Of a stretch of DNA of 64,000 nucleotides, positions 22,771-34,500 are shown one piece after another (within the stretch, counting starts at the first letter, position 1; each line of letters starts with the position of its first letter). A program made the translations under genes and the position numbers. The notes beneath the pieces are model-generated. The model saw nothing but the letters and a program-made list of their open reading frames with translations. It was not told the DNA's origin and did not search any database. The stretch lies in contig NC_080544.1 in assembly GCF_028640845.1 (NCBI RefSeq), forward strand, positions 58,914,711 to 58,978,710. Direction: 5' to 3'. This stretch comes from Ahaetulla prasina. Its lineage: Eukaryota; Chordata; Lepidosauria; Squamata; Colubridae.

Positions 22771-23775
22771 TGACAGCCGCTTAAATAGCAGGCTGTCAGA
22801 CAGATGGAACCAATGGGAACTCTCCAATTTCCCGCTTCTTTGGCTGCTTGTGCTTCAGCCAATCAGGATCCCCAGCAACAGCCTTGGCCGCAAGTGGTCG
22901 TAGCCGCGAGGACACAACAGATGCAAAATTGGAGAAGGGGCCCAATTGGGTTCGCTAAAGAAATTATATTATTAGCTTGGCCTCGACCAGCTTGCTTCAG
23001 ATTTCCTAGGGCTGTAACTTCCTGTACTTACTAACTTCCTGTAACTTCCAGGGATGAGGTTTTGGGTGAAATGATCCCTAGTCCCTGCAAACCATGACTA
23101 CCCAGGCCAATTCAAGACAGTTGACAGGTATATCGGTCTGCACAATCGTGGATGAGGTTGTTGATCATAAATATACCCCTACCAATTAATGTAGCCTTTA
23201 TTAGCAATGTGTTCTGCTTAGGAGTAAATAGTGGACAGAGGAATCTGGGAATAGATACACTGAAGCAAACTGATTAATGGCAGGAAGAAAAATATGCTTG
23301 TGTCTGGGCTTATTAATTGAGGATGAAAATGTAATTATTGTTGAAACAGAATTGCTCCTGAAGTTGCAGTAAACCTACTGGGAAGTCACCAATTTTGGAA
23401 ATCACCAGAAAATTACCATACTTCATTTTTATGGTATACCGATTGGGAGTCAATAAGTTAAGAGCCTTTAGTGAAACAATGACTAAAGTGAAACTGAAAA
23501 TTGTGTTAACTGTGAGATATGCATGCATTTCAATTATACCTTTAAGCATTATGTTTGGATTAGCATTAGATCCCATAGTTTACAATTGAGAAAGCCTTAT
23601 CTGATTGCGAGAGAAGCCATGTACTAACTGCGTAGTAGGCATTGTGAAATATTGTTATGCTTTGCTCATAGACAAGGGTCTATGCATCAAGATCAGAATT
23701 TCCATTGAACAGAAACGCCTGTGATTCTATTTTCTGGTATGATTTCTTTTTTCCCTTTTTTTAACTGGCAATATA
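22771..23775. other. Unassigned intergenic DNA
   Basis: 22771-23070 is GC-richer, with CTGACAGCC/GGCTGTCAG inverted around TTAAATAGC (22770-22800) and repeated AACTTCCTGTA units (23017-23045); possibly an LTR or DNA-transposon remnant. The rest shows nothing recognisable. Confidence 0.35.
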
Positions 23776-24127
23776 GACATGGTGGCTTAGTGGCTAAGAC
23801 ATTGAGTTTGTCAATCAAAAGGTCGGCAGTTCAGTGGTTCGAATCCCTAGTGCCACATGATGGGATGAGCTCCCATTACTTGTCCCGGCTTCTGCCAACC
23901 TAGCAGTTCGAAAGCACGTAAAAATGCAAGAAGAAAAATAGGGACCATCTTTGGTGGGAAGGTAACAGTGTTCCGTGCACCTTTGGCATTTAGTCATGGT
24001 ATCCACATGACCACAGAGACATCTTCAGACAGCGCTGGCTCTTCAGCTTTGAAACAGAGATGAGCATCGCCCCTTAGAGTCGGGAACGACTAGCACATAT
24101 GTGCGAGGGGAACCTTTACCTTTAGCT
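23776..24127 (+). mobile_element. Sauria-type SINE (tRNA head, Bov-B-like tail)
   Basis: The head has a tRNA-like A box (GTGGCTTAGTGGC) and B box (GGTTCGAATCC). The tail GGGAACGACTAGCACATATG then GTGCGAGGGGAACCTTTACC is the Bov-B LINE-like 3' end used by Sauria SINEs. Nearly full length. Confidence 0.8.
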
Positions 24128-24179
24128 TTATAGCTTTCAAGTTTGATTAGTGCAGCTACTTGTTTTCCAGGAAGCTAAA

Positions 24180-24460
24180 GCCTCTCTCTGTTTTATTTAT
24201 TTCATTTATTTATTAGATTTATATTCCACTTTTATTACTTTATAAATAAAGCATATTTAAAGAACATATATAATACTCCTTCCTACAACTATTTTCCCTA
24301 CAAGACCTGTAGGTTCTTGTTTTTCTGTTCTGGGGTGGGCTGAGAGAGACTGATTGGCCCAAAGATTCTCTGCTAGCTTTCATGCCTAAGGCCAGACTAG
24401 AACTCATAGGCTTCTAGTTTCTAGGCCAGTACCTTAACCACTAGACCAAACTCCTTCTCT
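24180..24460 (-). mobile_element. tRNA-derived SINE
   Basis: On the minus strand it reads TGGTCTAGTGGTTAAGGTAC and GAGTTCTAGTCTGGCCTTAG, tRNA-like A and B boxes, then GGCCAATCAG and an AT-rich tail ending in ATAAATAAATGAAATAAA. Confidence 0.65.
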
Positions 24461-24737
24461 TTAGTCTTTTTGAAGAAAGCAGCATCACAGCATTGCACTA
24501 CAAGTCCCACACTTTTAATTGTGTGACACCTTACAATATTGGTATTACTGCAACAGTGCTTATATCACCTTGATCTCCATTGCCCCCGCCCCCACTCCCA
24601 GTGGACATTATTGCTGCTTTTGGGACTATGTCAGTCAAATTAGAAGAGCCAATTTTATGTCCAGTCAGTTAAATCAGTATGCAAGCATGATGGGCAGCTT
24701 AGCAATTTGATAGGTAAATAAATAAAATAAAATGAAT

Positions 24738-25115
24738 ATAGGTAGTCCTCAACTTAAGATTCATTTGGTGACTGTTTGAAATTACAGCAGCATGAAAAAA
24801 GTGACATATGAACATTTTTGAGACTTATGACTGTTACAGCATCCCCGTAGTCACATGAGCAAAATTCAGAAACATATTTATGGAGGTTCCAGTATCCCAG
24901 CATCATGTAATCACCGATTGCAACCTTCTGACCAGCAAAGTCAATGGGGAAGCCAGATTCACTTAACAATTGTGTTACTAAATTAACAACAGCACTGATT
25001 CACTTAACAACTGGCAAGAAAAGTTGTAAAATGGGACAAAACTCACTTTTTAACTGTCTTGCTTAGCAACAGAAATTTTGGGCTGAATTGTGGTTGCAGG
25101 TCAAGGATTACCTGG
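24738..25115. mobile_element. Tigger-like non-autonomous element
   Basis: Left end ATAGGTAGTCCTCAACTTAA, right end CAAGGATTACCTG, which are imperfect inverted repeats. The interior includes GTCAATGGGGAAGCCAGATT and repeated CACTTAACAA units, shared with 30838-31180. Confidence 0.7.
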
Positions 25116-25540
25116 AAATAAAACCCTTATCTTCCATCTAAAGACTACCACAACCACACTATGACTTGCTGGAAATCAAACAGCTTTGAATGTCAAGTGA
25201 AGTTTGACATTTCTGGCTATCATAGTAGATGTCTTTAACCAAAATCAGCTTTCTGATTATTGAGGATTTTTTTACTGCTACATTTTTCCATGTTTGGAAC
25301 AGAAACCAGATGGGTGAAGCTGCCTCTTCCTGAAGAAGAGAAGTCAGGCAAAGGAAGTGGAAAAGGGTTACTTTTACTTCCTTCTACATAACAGAAGATG
25401 GATGAACAGGAGACTGGCAATCCTGGGAAAGTTGTAAATGGCGATCACATGATCCCAGGACTCTACAACTATTATAAATATATGCCTGTTACCAACACCT
25501 GAATTTTGAACATGTGATCATGGGGGTGCTATGATGATCA

Positions 25541-25890
25541 GAATAGAATAGAATAGAATAGAATAGAATAGAATAGAATAGAATAGAATAGAATAGAATT
25601 CTTTATTGGCCAAGTGTGATTGGACACACAAGGTATTTGTCTTGGTGGTCTCGGTGTACATAAAAGAAAAGATACATTCATCAAGAATTATAAGGTACAA
25701 CACTTAATGATAGTCATAAGGAAACAGTCAATATAAATCTTAAGAATACCAGCAACAAGGTTACAGTCATACAGTCCCAAGTGGGAGGAGATGGGTGATG
25801 GGAACAATGAGAAGATTAATAGTAATGTGGACTTAGTAACTAGTTTGACAGTGTTGAGGGAATTATTTGTGCAAGGATTGATTGTAAGTT
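25541..25890 (-). mobile_element. CR1/L3-type LINE 3' end with (ATTCT)n tail
   Basis: (GAATA)n at 25541-25600, then the conserved 3' end and about 190 bp more of the LINE (GTTACAGTCATACAGTCCCA). It faces away from the plus-strand copy at 25915-26046. Confidence 0.8.
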
Positions 25891-25914
25891 ACTTTTTTCA
25901 ACAGTAACTTTTTT

Positions 25915-26046
25915 AGAACTTTTATGTACACTGAGAGCATATGCACCAAGACAAATTCCTTGTGTGTCCAGTCACACTTGGCCAATAAAAAATTCTATTC
26001 TATTCAATTCAATTCTATTCTATTCTATTCTATTCTATTCTATTCT
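25915..26046 (+). mobile_element. CR1/L3-type LINE 3' end with (ATTCT)n tail
   Basis: CTTTTATGTACACTGAGAGC through TTGGCCAATAAAAAATTC followed by (TATTC)n to 26046. It is head to head with the 25541-25890 copy. Confidence 0.8.
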
Positions 26047-26407
26047 AATAGTCATTAAAGAAATGATCATAAACTGAGGATACCTGTATTATTATGCAGT
26101 TTGTATTGCTAGTTGCCAGTGTATTATTATATCTATTTGCTTTACTCTGTTTTTGTTCTTTTTATTGTTAATGCTGTTATTGTTGTTAGGCATATTGAGA
26201 CTCTTTTTAAAAATATAATAGAGTATGAATGTTAATATTATATAAGAAAAGTAAAAAAAAAACCCTTGTATTTCTTGCAAGGACACACATTTTTATGATT
26301 TATTTAGTTCGAGACAGTTCAAATGAGATGCAGCTTGCTCTTGATTTCTTGGCAGGAGGCAAGGCTAATTGCTCCAGATTATATTATCTGCTAAAGATTA
26401 ACCAGCA

Positions 26408-26444
26408 TCAAGGCAAGGTGATGTCGCTAGGACCCCTTATAAAA
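26408..26444 (+). promoter_or_regulatory. CYP17A1 core promoter: TATA box with NR5A-like half-sites
   Basis: A TATAAAA box lies at 26438-26444, about 90 bases before the start codon, which implies a 5' UTR near 65 nt. Just upstream are two overlapping sites resembling the SF-1/NR5A1 consensus (TCAAGGTCA): TCAAGGCAA at 26408-26416 and GCAAGGTGA at 26413-26421. SF-1 control through proximal sites is established for mammalian CYP17A1; that these sites act here is inference. Confidence 0.6.
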
Positions 26445-26533
26445 GTCCACGTATGGGCTAATGCAGAGAGAATCCTTCACTTGGCTTCTTTTTTTCTGGC
26501 TCGCAGGCCAATTCTCCAGGCAACTGAGAGACA

Positions 26534-26842
26534 ATGATGATTCTCTTGGTTTTCTTGTTCCTGATGCTGGCTGTCCTTTCCTTCTGGAGAGTAGCAAGAG
26601 GGAAGCTGGACTCCAAGCTCAAGTATCCCAGGAGCCTTCCCTCTCTGCCAGTTATTGGTAGCCTGTTGCATTTAGGTGGCTCCAAGCAGCCCCATCTCTT
26701 ATTTTCCAGTCTGCAGCAAAAGTACGGTAGCGTCTTCTCCCTATATATGGGTTCCCATTACACAGTAGTGATCAACGATTACCTTCATGCCAAGGAGGTG
26801 CTACTTAAGAAAGGGAAGATCTTTGCTGGCAGACCTCGAATG
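26534..26842 (+). CDS. CYP17A1: CYP17A1 exon 1 (coding part)
   Basis: Encodes residues 1-103: hydrophobic anchor, basic linker, proline hinge and the segment through GRPRM, where the human first exon also ends. The donor is ATG|GTAAGC in phase 0. K92 and K93 match human K88/K89, which lie on the b5/reductase face. Several overlapping frames in both strands are open but have no P450 similarity. Confidence 0.95.
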
Positions 26843-29800
26843 GTAAGCAAACTATCCACATTAATTTCTAATCTAGGCTAGGAGTTAGTTTCTGGTTTTT
26901 GATACAGCTTCAATCAATGCCAGGGCCTAGAAAACAGGAGACTGTGAGTTACAGTCCTGTTTTAGGCATGAAAGCTGGCCAAGTAAGTCTGAGCCCATTA
27001 GACTCTGTCAAGCCATTTCTCAGGGTTGTTGTGGGGAAAAGGAAGGAGGAGGAAGAATTATTAGGTATGGTTGCCATCTTGAGTTACAGTTACAAAATCA
27101 AATAAACAAATTTTGGTTGATTTAAATTTCTTAGATAAGGTTGTGCAGATAATTTATTAGAATTAGAATATTCAGCTGATGAAACTCCCAAAATGCACTG
27201 AGTACAAATTAATAAATTAATGCAAGTATCATTTTATTATGAGCTTATTATTTGAAGGTGTTCTTCAGTCTCTTTGCTGTTGACTTGTATCACTTTAGAA
27301 TATTTTAAGTAATTGTTTTTATAAAATATATTACATGACTGCATAATTTACTTCAGGAAACGAATTCTGAAAAAAAACTGAGAAATTATAACTATTAGAA
27401 TATGGATACAGTTGCTATTAAGACATATTCTTCTTTCAACTATGTGATTTAGAATTCTTTTTATGAGCCATTCAAAAGCATCATTTGGATATGCGTCTTC
27501 CACCCCCAATTTAGAGATATTTATGAAAAAAGTAAGGTAAAGACACATATAGTCTGAAATGCTTACCTGCTCTCTCTAAAAAATTAAACCCAATATTTTT
27601 CCTTGCTCTGAGATCATGCTATTCAGAAAACCAACCATAGGTAAACCTCAGATCAAAATAGTTCATATTGAAGATGATTTCGCTCCCATTTATTGTTTAT
27701 TTGTTTAATACCCTGTCATTTCTCCAAAAGTTCATAATGGTGTATAGCAAGGTGTAGTTCAAACGCCACCAGGAAAGATATTGCTCTTATTTCTTCTATG
27801 CTAGCTCTAGGTCACACTGAGGTAATATGTTTTCACTTGAGTTTATAAATTTGGACTGCAGAGATTATATGTTTTTCCATAACCTCCACAAAGTTAAGAA
27901 CAGAAGAGGGATCATACTTGTGACTTTTCAATTCACGTTCTAGTCTTGGTTCTTATCTTGGAAATAGCACATTGAAATAGCTTTCACAAATTTCTCTGTC
28001 TTTTAAATCCATCTTATTTGATGGTTACCACCACATCAACAAAAGGAACAAAATCCTGTAATGTGCTACATTATGTGAAGAAGTGCTTCATTCTGTGTAT
28101 TTTGAGCATCCCCCTCCCCCCCCTTTTTTGGGGGGGTCCCTCCCATTCAATGTTGATTCCTGGTGACTGCCTGAACTATCCTGGCAGTTTTCCTGGCAGG
28201 ATTTTGGAAGTGGTTTGCCATAGTCTGCTTCCTAGGGCTGAGTGAGAATGACTAGCCCAAGATCACCCAACTGGCTTTCTGGAAGTTAATGGTGGAACTA
28301 GAACTCACAGTCTTCTGGTTTCTAGCCTCATGTCTTAACCACTAACTCCAAAGTAGCCTTTGAGAATTCTCTATTCAGCTTTATTCAGTGAAACCACTGA
28401 ATAAATCAGGTTCCAGTATTGCAAAGGAGGTGGGAAGCATTTTTCTGTATTCTTTATATTCAGCATAACTGTATACATCCCTTGCATTGCCCATCCTCTC
28501 TTATCTGAGCAAAAAAACTCCCTAACCATTGCTTTCTGTAAATGTCTTTTAATACCATTGCCAGTGAATGAATTAGATGCACAAGTAATCATCCAAGGCA
28601 GCAATGAGATCATTGGGGAAGTGGTATATGCATATGTCTTGTGTTTTTCTTCCTTCCAAATGTCAACCAAATGATAATCTCACTGAATGCATTATAAGAT
28701 GTCCTGGTGAAAACTCAGTTATTTCTCCTCTTCCTCTCCATCCTTCTAGGTTACTACAGACTTGTTGACCCGGAATGGAAAAGATATTGCCTTTGCTACT
28801 TATAGCCCAATGTGGAAATTTCAGCGCAAGATGGTACATTCTGCACTTTCCCTGTTTGGTGAAGGATCTCAGGCTCTGGAGAAAACTAGTGAGTTGCCAC
28901 AAATAGTAGTGAAGGAGCTCCAAACCAGGAAGAGAAACACTAGCAATGTATTTGTAAATGAAGATTGGTTGAACCTGTTCTTCTCGGCTGAAGGAACATA
29001 TTATCTAAATCAAGGACACCCGCAGGTTAGATTAAAAAAAGTCAGGATGGTGGCTGAGACCATGCAATTATGGCCACTATCTTGACTTTTTTTTAACCTA
29101 TCCTTTGAACACCTCTGATTTAAGTGTTATGATACAAACTTCAACACTGGTTTGCTGCCTATTGAATGTTTTGTTTTAAAACCAATGTTCCCATCCTGGA
29201 AACTTTATACATCATTATCACAGTGCACAGTGCACCTTAAAGACTGTTTATTTATATTGTTTGCATGAAGAATAACCTAAACTGCATAAGAATAGGATAT
29301 GCATCCAGGACAGATATTTAAGTGTAAAAGATAGGTAGATAAAAAAACTGGAAAAACTAAAAACTTATAACAAATGTTTAACAAACATCTTAGAAATGTT
29401 TAGTCATATAAACTTATAGCCACCTGAAAAAAAACTAATCAATAATAATCGGAAACATGAGCAAAGAAAGTAACTACGTTTAGTTTAAATTTAAAATTGC
29501 CTGCATCTTATAACCTTGGCAGTTAGTTTATTCTGGGCTAAAAGTTGTTCTTGAGTAGAATGGATATCATAGTTTTAATCCAAACTTTTACTTGTTTCAG
29601 GTAAGAATTATGACATTAATATGATCAATTTGCTTATATGAATATTCTAGGTTAACATAAAGAAAAGGAAATAATTTACTTTGCTTTCTCTGGCCATTTT
29701 ATATACTGAGATTACCTGGGAAAATACTTAATTGCAGGTTGATTTATCTGCAGAGAGCTGCAAAAGAAGAGGTAAAATAATGCGATATACATTGTATTTT

Positions 29801-31445
29801 CAAACAATGAGTAGAAAAAAACATGGTTGCTGGAGCAAAGGGCTATAGACTTATAGAAATGCCTTTGTCCGTCCTTCATAGGTATCCATTAGTGAGTTAT
29901 ATTTATGTTGTAGATACTTCATGGTATATCTAAGACGGGGGAAAGATTGTAGGGTACAGAAAGTGTGATTCTGAGCATTCTTTTATAAAATAGTTATTAC
30001 TCTTGGCCACACATTATACCAAAAGAGCCTGCCTGAATGGACATGGTACAATACCAGTCAATTTCATTTGACAAAAGTAGTACGGGAAAAAATCAAGCTA
30101 GGAATGGAAACTACAGTAATATTTCATCCTTCATTGCCACTTAGGGATGAGAATCTGTATATGCTTGCAAACTGACTGAGGAAATGTGCTGTAGGAAATC
30201 ATTTTCCCTTGGTACGAAATCAGATAAGTTTTAAAATTACACAGTACAATGCCATATTTAGTTACTTTAAAAATTCAGTGATTTGATTAAGAAGTTATTA
30301 TTTACTGGCAGTTCAATTTAGTCTCCAAATTTGTCTTTGAAAGATGGTACATGAGTTTCTTGTTGAGGAAATTATTGGAAAGTCATCTCAGTGAATGGCA
30401 GCCCCTGGGCACTTTGTCTGGGCTTGAAAGATAAGTAAGGTCAGGCCTAGTTGTTGCTTGCATGGGAAACCACGAGAAATTTCAGAGCGGTATTGAGAAA
30501 AAATGAAAAGAAAAAAAAAACACCTCAGAACGTAGTGCTCAGTAGGACCTAAGAGAATGGTCTGAAACAGTGGTCTCCAACCTTGGCAACTTTAAGCCTG
30601 GTGGACTTCAACTCCCAGAATTCCTGTTGAAGTCCGCCAGGCTTAAAGTTGCCAAGATTGGAGATCCCTGGTCTGAAAGCAGTGCTCAACTAATGTGCTT
30701 GCTCAAGCACATTAGTTATTGAATATGAAGTGACTGTTGGTTTTGGAGTAATGGCCAACTATAATCCTGAACAGCCTTCCATTTTAGCAACAGTAGATTT
30801 TGCAATATATTTCTGCACAGTTGATTTTTCACACTTACAGGTAGTGAAAATAATGACATGGCCATTTTTCACAGTTATGACCATTGCAGCATTCCTGTGG
30901 TCTCATAATTTACATTTGGATGCTTGACAACTAGTTCATATTTATGACTTTTGCAGTGTCCCAGGGTCATGTGACCACCTTTTGCGACCTTCTGACAAAG
31001 TCAATGGGGAAGCCAGATTCACTTAACAACTGCGTTACTAATTTAACAACTGAGGTGATTCACTTAACAAATGTGGCAAGAAAAGTCGTGAAATGGGACA
31101 AAACTCACTAAACAAATTTCTCACTTAGCAGTATAAATTCTGGGCTCAATTGTGGTCACAAGTCAAGGACTAACTGTTCTAATACCAAATTAAATTGTCT
31201 TGAGCGCTGGATATATATGGTACAGTAAATTCAGAAGATGAAGGTATTGACAGATTTTGTAGAACTCCAAGTGCATAAAAATTAGAATATTTTTTTAATG
31301 ACTACTGAATGAAAATGCCACAAGAAAGAAGGGAAGGAAGAAAATGGGATGAAGTTACTCTATCCTGGAAAATGGCAAGGCTGACTAGTTGAAGTCATAC
31401 CATACCATAACAAGGGGTGGCAAGACTCAGTTTTCATCAACATGC

Positions 31446-31531
<86 letters not shown>

Positions 31532-34500
31532 TTTTAATGTGTACACTGTCCTTCTCCCGAAGGACTCAGGGTGGTTAGCAGCCAAAATAAAATAACAATG
31601 AAAACGCATACAATACTAAAAACAGACAATTAAAAAACTTATTAAATTTGGCCCAATTTTAAAATACAATCAAACCCTATAAAATTAATAAAAATTTAAA
31701 ACCCATAAAATCAGCTAAAAACTAAAATTCAAGCCAGTCCTGCATGACGGAATAGATATGTCTTAAGTTCGCGGCGAAAGGTCCGAAGGTCTGGTAGTTG
31801 TCGAAGTCCAGGGGGAAGTTCGCCCTGTATACAGGCCAGGGGTAGGTTCTTAATTTTTTTACTACCGGTTCTGTGGGCGTGGCTTATTTTGTGGGCATTG
31901 CTTGATGGTTATGTGACTGGGGAGGCATGGCCAACACAATGTCACTCACATTAAGGGGTGCCTCACCTGGCCCCTCCCCTCCCAGCCATTCCTTGTCATA
32001 TCCAGCCTCAATGTATCTATAGTTCTGCAAAAATGTTGTTCACCTTTTTTCAAATTTATTATCTACATACTATAGATGCACTTTCATGGACCACTGAAAG
32101 GAGAAAATGGCTCACATGCTTTGCCCAAGAGTGTGATAGGCAATAGGCTTTTAAGGGGCTGCCAGAAAGAAGGGGGGGCAATGTATTTTCCAAAGCACCA
32201 GAAGGCAAAACAAGAATCAATGGATGGAAACTGAACAAAGAGAGAAGCAACCTAAAACTAAGGAGAAACTTCCTGACAATGTGAACCAATATAGGTTTCA
32301 GTCATAATTTCACATATAAAATAGCCATTCGTGTAATACAACCTGCATATTGTTCAAAACAGTCATTAGTATTATGGCTGATGTTTGACAGCAAGCCTAA
32401 AATCCGCATTCCCTCCCCACTCCAGGGGAAGGTTACTTCAAAATCCCCATTCCCTCCACATTCCTGCCAGCTGCATAAAGGAAACTTTGTAAGCAGAAAA
32501 CAGCTACCGGCACTTAGAGATAATATAAAATGGAAGCTGGAAGTTCGGTTCCATTTACAAACAGGCAGAAAACTCATTCAAGACAGGATATTTCACAAGG
32601 GAAATCGCCCAAACCTTTTTAGAAACACAAAGCCCATGTTGCACAAACCCCAAAACTTCAAAAACATAGAACCAAATAAGAATCCCTCTTCTTATCCAGT
32701 TTGTGTTCAGCTGACCCAGAAAAGAACTGCTTCTGCAAGTAAAAAACTCCTTCCAGCAGCTGCATCAATTTAAAGTGCCAGCGTCTTTTTTTTTTTCCTT
32801 CTTCTTTGCCAAGCGATCTCCTGGCTGAGAAGTGAGTCCTGATTTTTTCATTCTAGCCGATCAGTTGGGAGGCTTCTTGGCTTCCCAATTTAAAGCCACA
32901 GTGTCTTGTTTTTCTTCTCTTCTTTGTCAAGTGAGTCCTGATTTTTTTCCTTCTAGCCAATCAGCTGGGAGTCGGGAGGCAGCAATAGATTGGGGTCAGG
33001 CAGTGGTGGCATTTACCGGTTCTCCGAACTACTCAAAATGTTTACTACCGGTTCGCAAGAACTGGGGAGAACCAGTAGCAACCCACCACTAATACAGGCC
33101 TCTAGCAGTGAGGATTTCTTAAGGAGTTCTCCTTTTTTTTTTTGTTTACATTTATACCCCACCCTTCTCCGAAGACTCAGGGCGGCTTACAGTGTATAAG
33201 GCAATAGTCTCATTCTATTTGTATATTTTTTACAAAGTCAACTTATTGCCCCCCCAACAATCTGGGTCCTCATTTTACCTACCTTATAAAGGATGGAAGG
33301 CTGAGTCAACCTTGGGCCGGGCTTGAACCTGCAGTAATTGCAGGCTTCTGTGTTCTTAATAACAGGCCTTACCAGCCTGAGCTATCCGGCCCCTCCTGAG
33401 GATCTTATTCAGATTTTGCAGTAGAAGAAGAAGTGATTTACGTAATCTCGACCTATGCTATTTAGGATTTTAAACACAGTTTAAACACCATAAATTGTGT
33501 TTGTTAAGCATCTGATAATCAATCTTTCAGTATAAGCATCAACCTGTGCTCATTTGAACTTGGTGGCATCAAAATAGATTAACTAAATAAATAAAATTTT
33601 GACAATAGGCCACACATAGAATAAGTTGCAATTATTAAGTCAGAATGTAGTCAAAATATTGATTATTAAAGCACTTTACAAGTTTTTCTTTGATCTTTGC
33701 ATCAGTCCTGAAAAGTAATTTTATGCAAAGGTTTAGGAATCTTGTAAATTATTTTCATATAGCCCTGCTATATTGTGTAAGGCAGAATAAAGTTCAATAG
33801 AACTTAATGTCCATCAAATGTACTAGGCTACATTTACATGGCACATTTACTTTTTGTAAATTAATAAACGTTTATTTAATTCAATTTTGGGAATTCATAT
33901 GACACATAAAATTAGAGCAGCACAGTGGCCTTGAGGTGAAGACATTCGCCTCTCACTTGGAAGGTTGAGAATCCTAGGCAGTGGCAGATGTTTATCAGGG
34001 CTCAAAGAGAACTCTGCATAGGCATCAGGAAGGGCATAGGGCCAGTAAACACTCAGCTCCACTCAGTTGCCCCAACTCCACCCCAAAACAAAGAGATTAA
34101 AGGGTAGTAAAAAGAAAAAAAAATTACACATAAAGTTAAGTATGGTTGGTTCATTCGTTGTTCACTATGTCACATAAACATAGCCTTACTACAGTTTGCC
34201 TTTATTACATCCGGGGCATTAAAATCAGAAGTGATTGATTTGTCCACAGTGAAAAATTAATCAGGTGGAAGATATCTTCTGGATGATCATTGTTATCTGG
34301 GGGACCTATCTACAGGTATATATCCTGGGTTAAAATATTTCCATTTCTCCCTAATTCCTGTCTCCATTCTTCCTGTTTCTAAAAGAATTCTTTCTTCTTG
34401 CATAGATTTGCTCTCTTGTGCTTTTCTTCCAGTCTCTCAACAAGCAACTTTTCTGTGTGCAACTTTGAGTGCTACAAAGAATTCATCTTTGGACATGGGT

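Larger units (their letters stand above)
25425..26092. mobile_element. Tigger-like element interrupted by two LINE tails
   Basis: The two outer pieces (25425-25540 and 26048-26092) carry GTAAATGGCGATCACATGAT and GAGGATACCTGTA, parts of the same family as 24738-25115. Between them lie two CR1/L3 LINE 3' ends in opposite orientations. Confidence 0.55.

Noticed and set aside
23776..23850. Possible tRNA gene
   Set aside because: The A and B boxes belong to a SINE with a Bov-B-like tail; no cloverleaf acceptor stem closes.
28889..29085. Open reading frame running on from CYP17A1 exon 2
   Set aside because: It follows a good GTGAGT donor at the human exon boundary, and the read-through shows no P450 similarity.
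31450..31531. CRISPR-like regular array
   Set aside because: A simple (AAT)n microsatellite in an animal genome.
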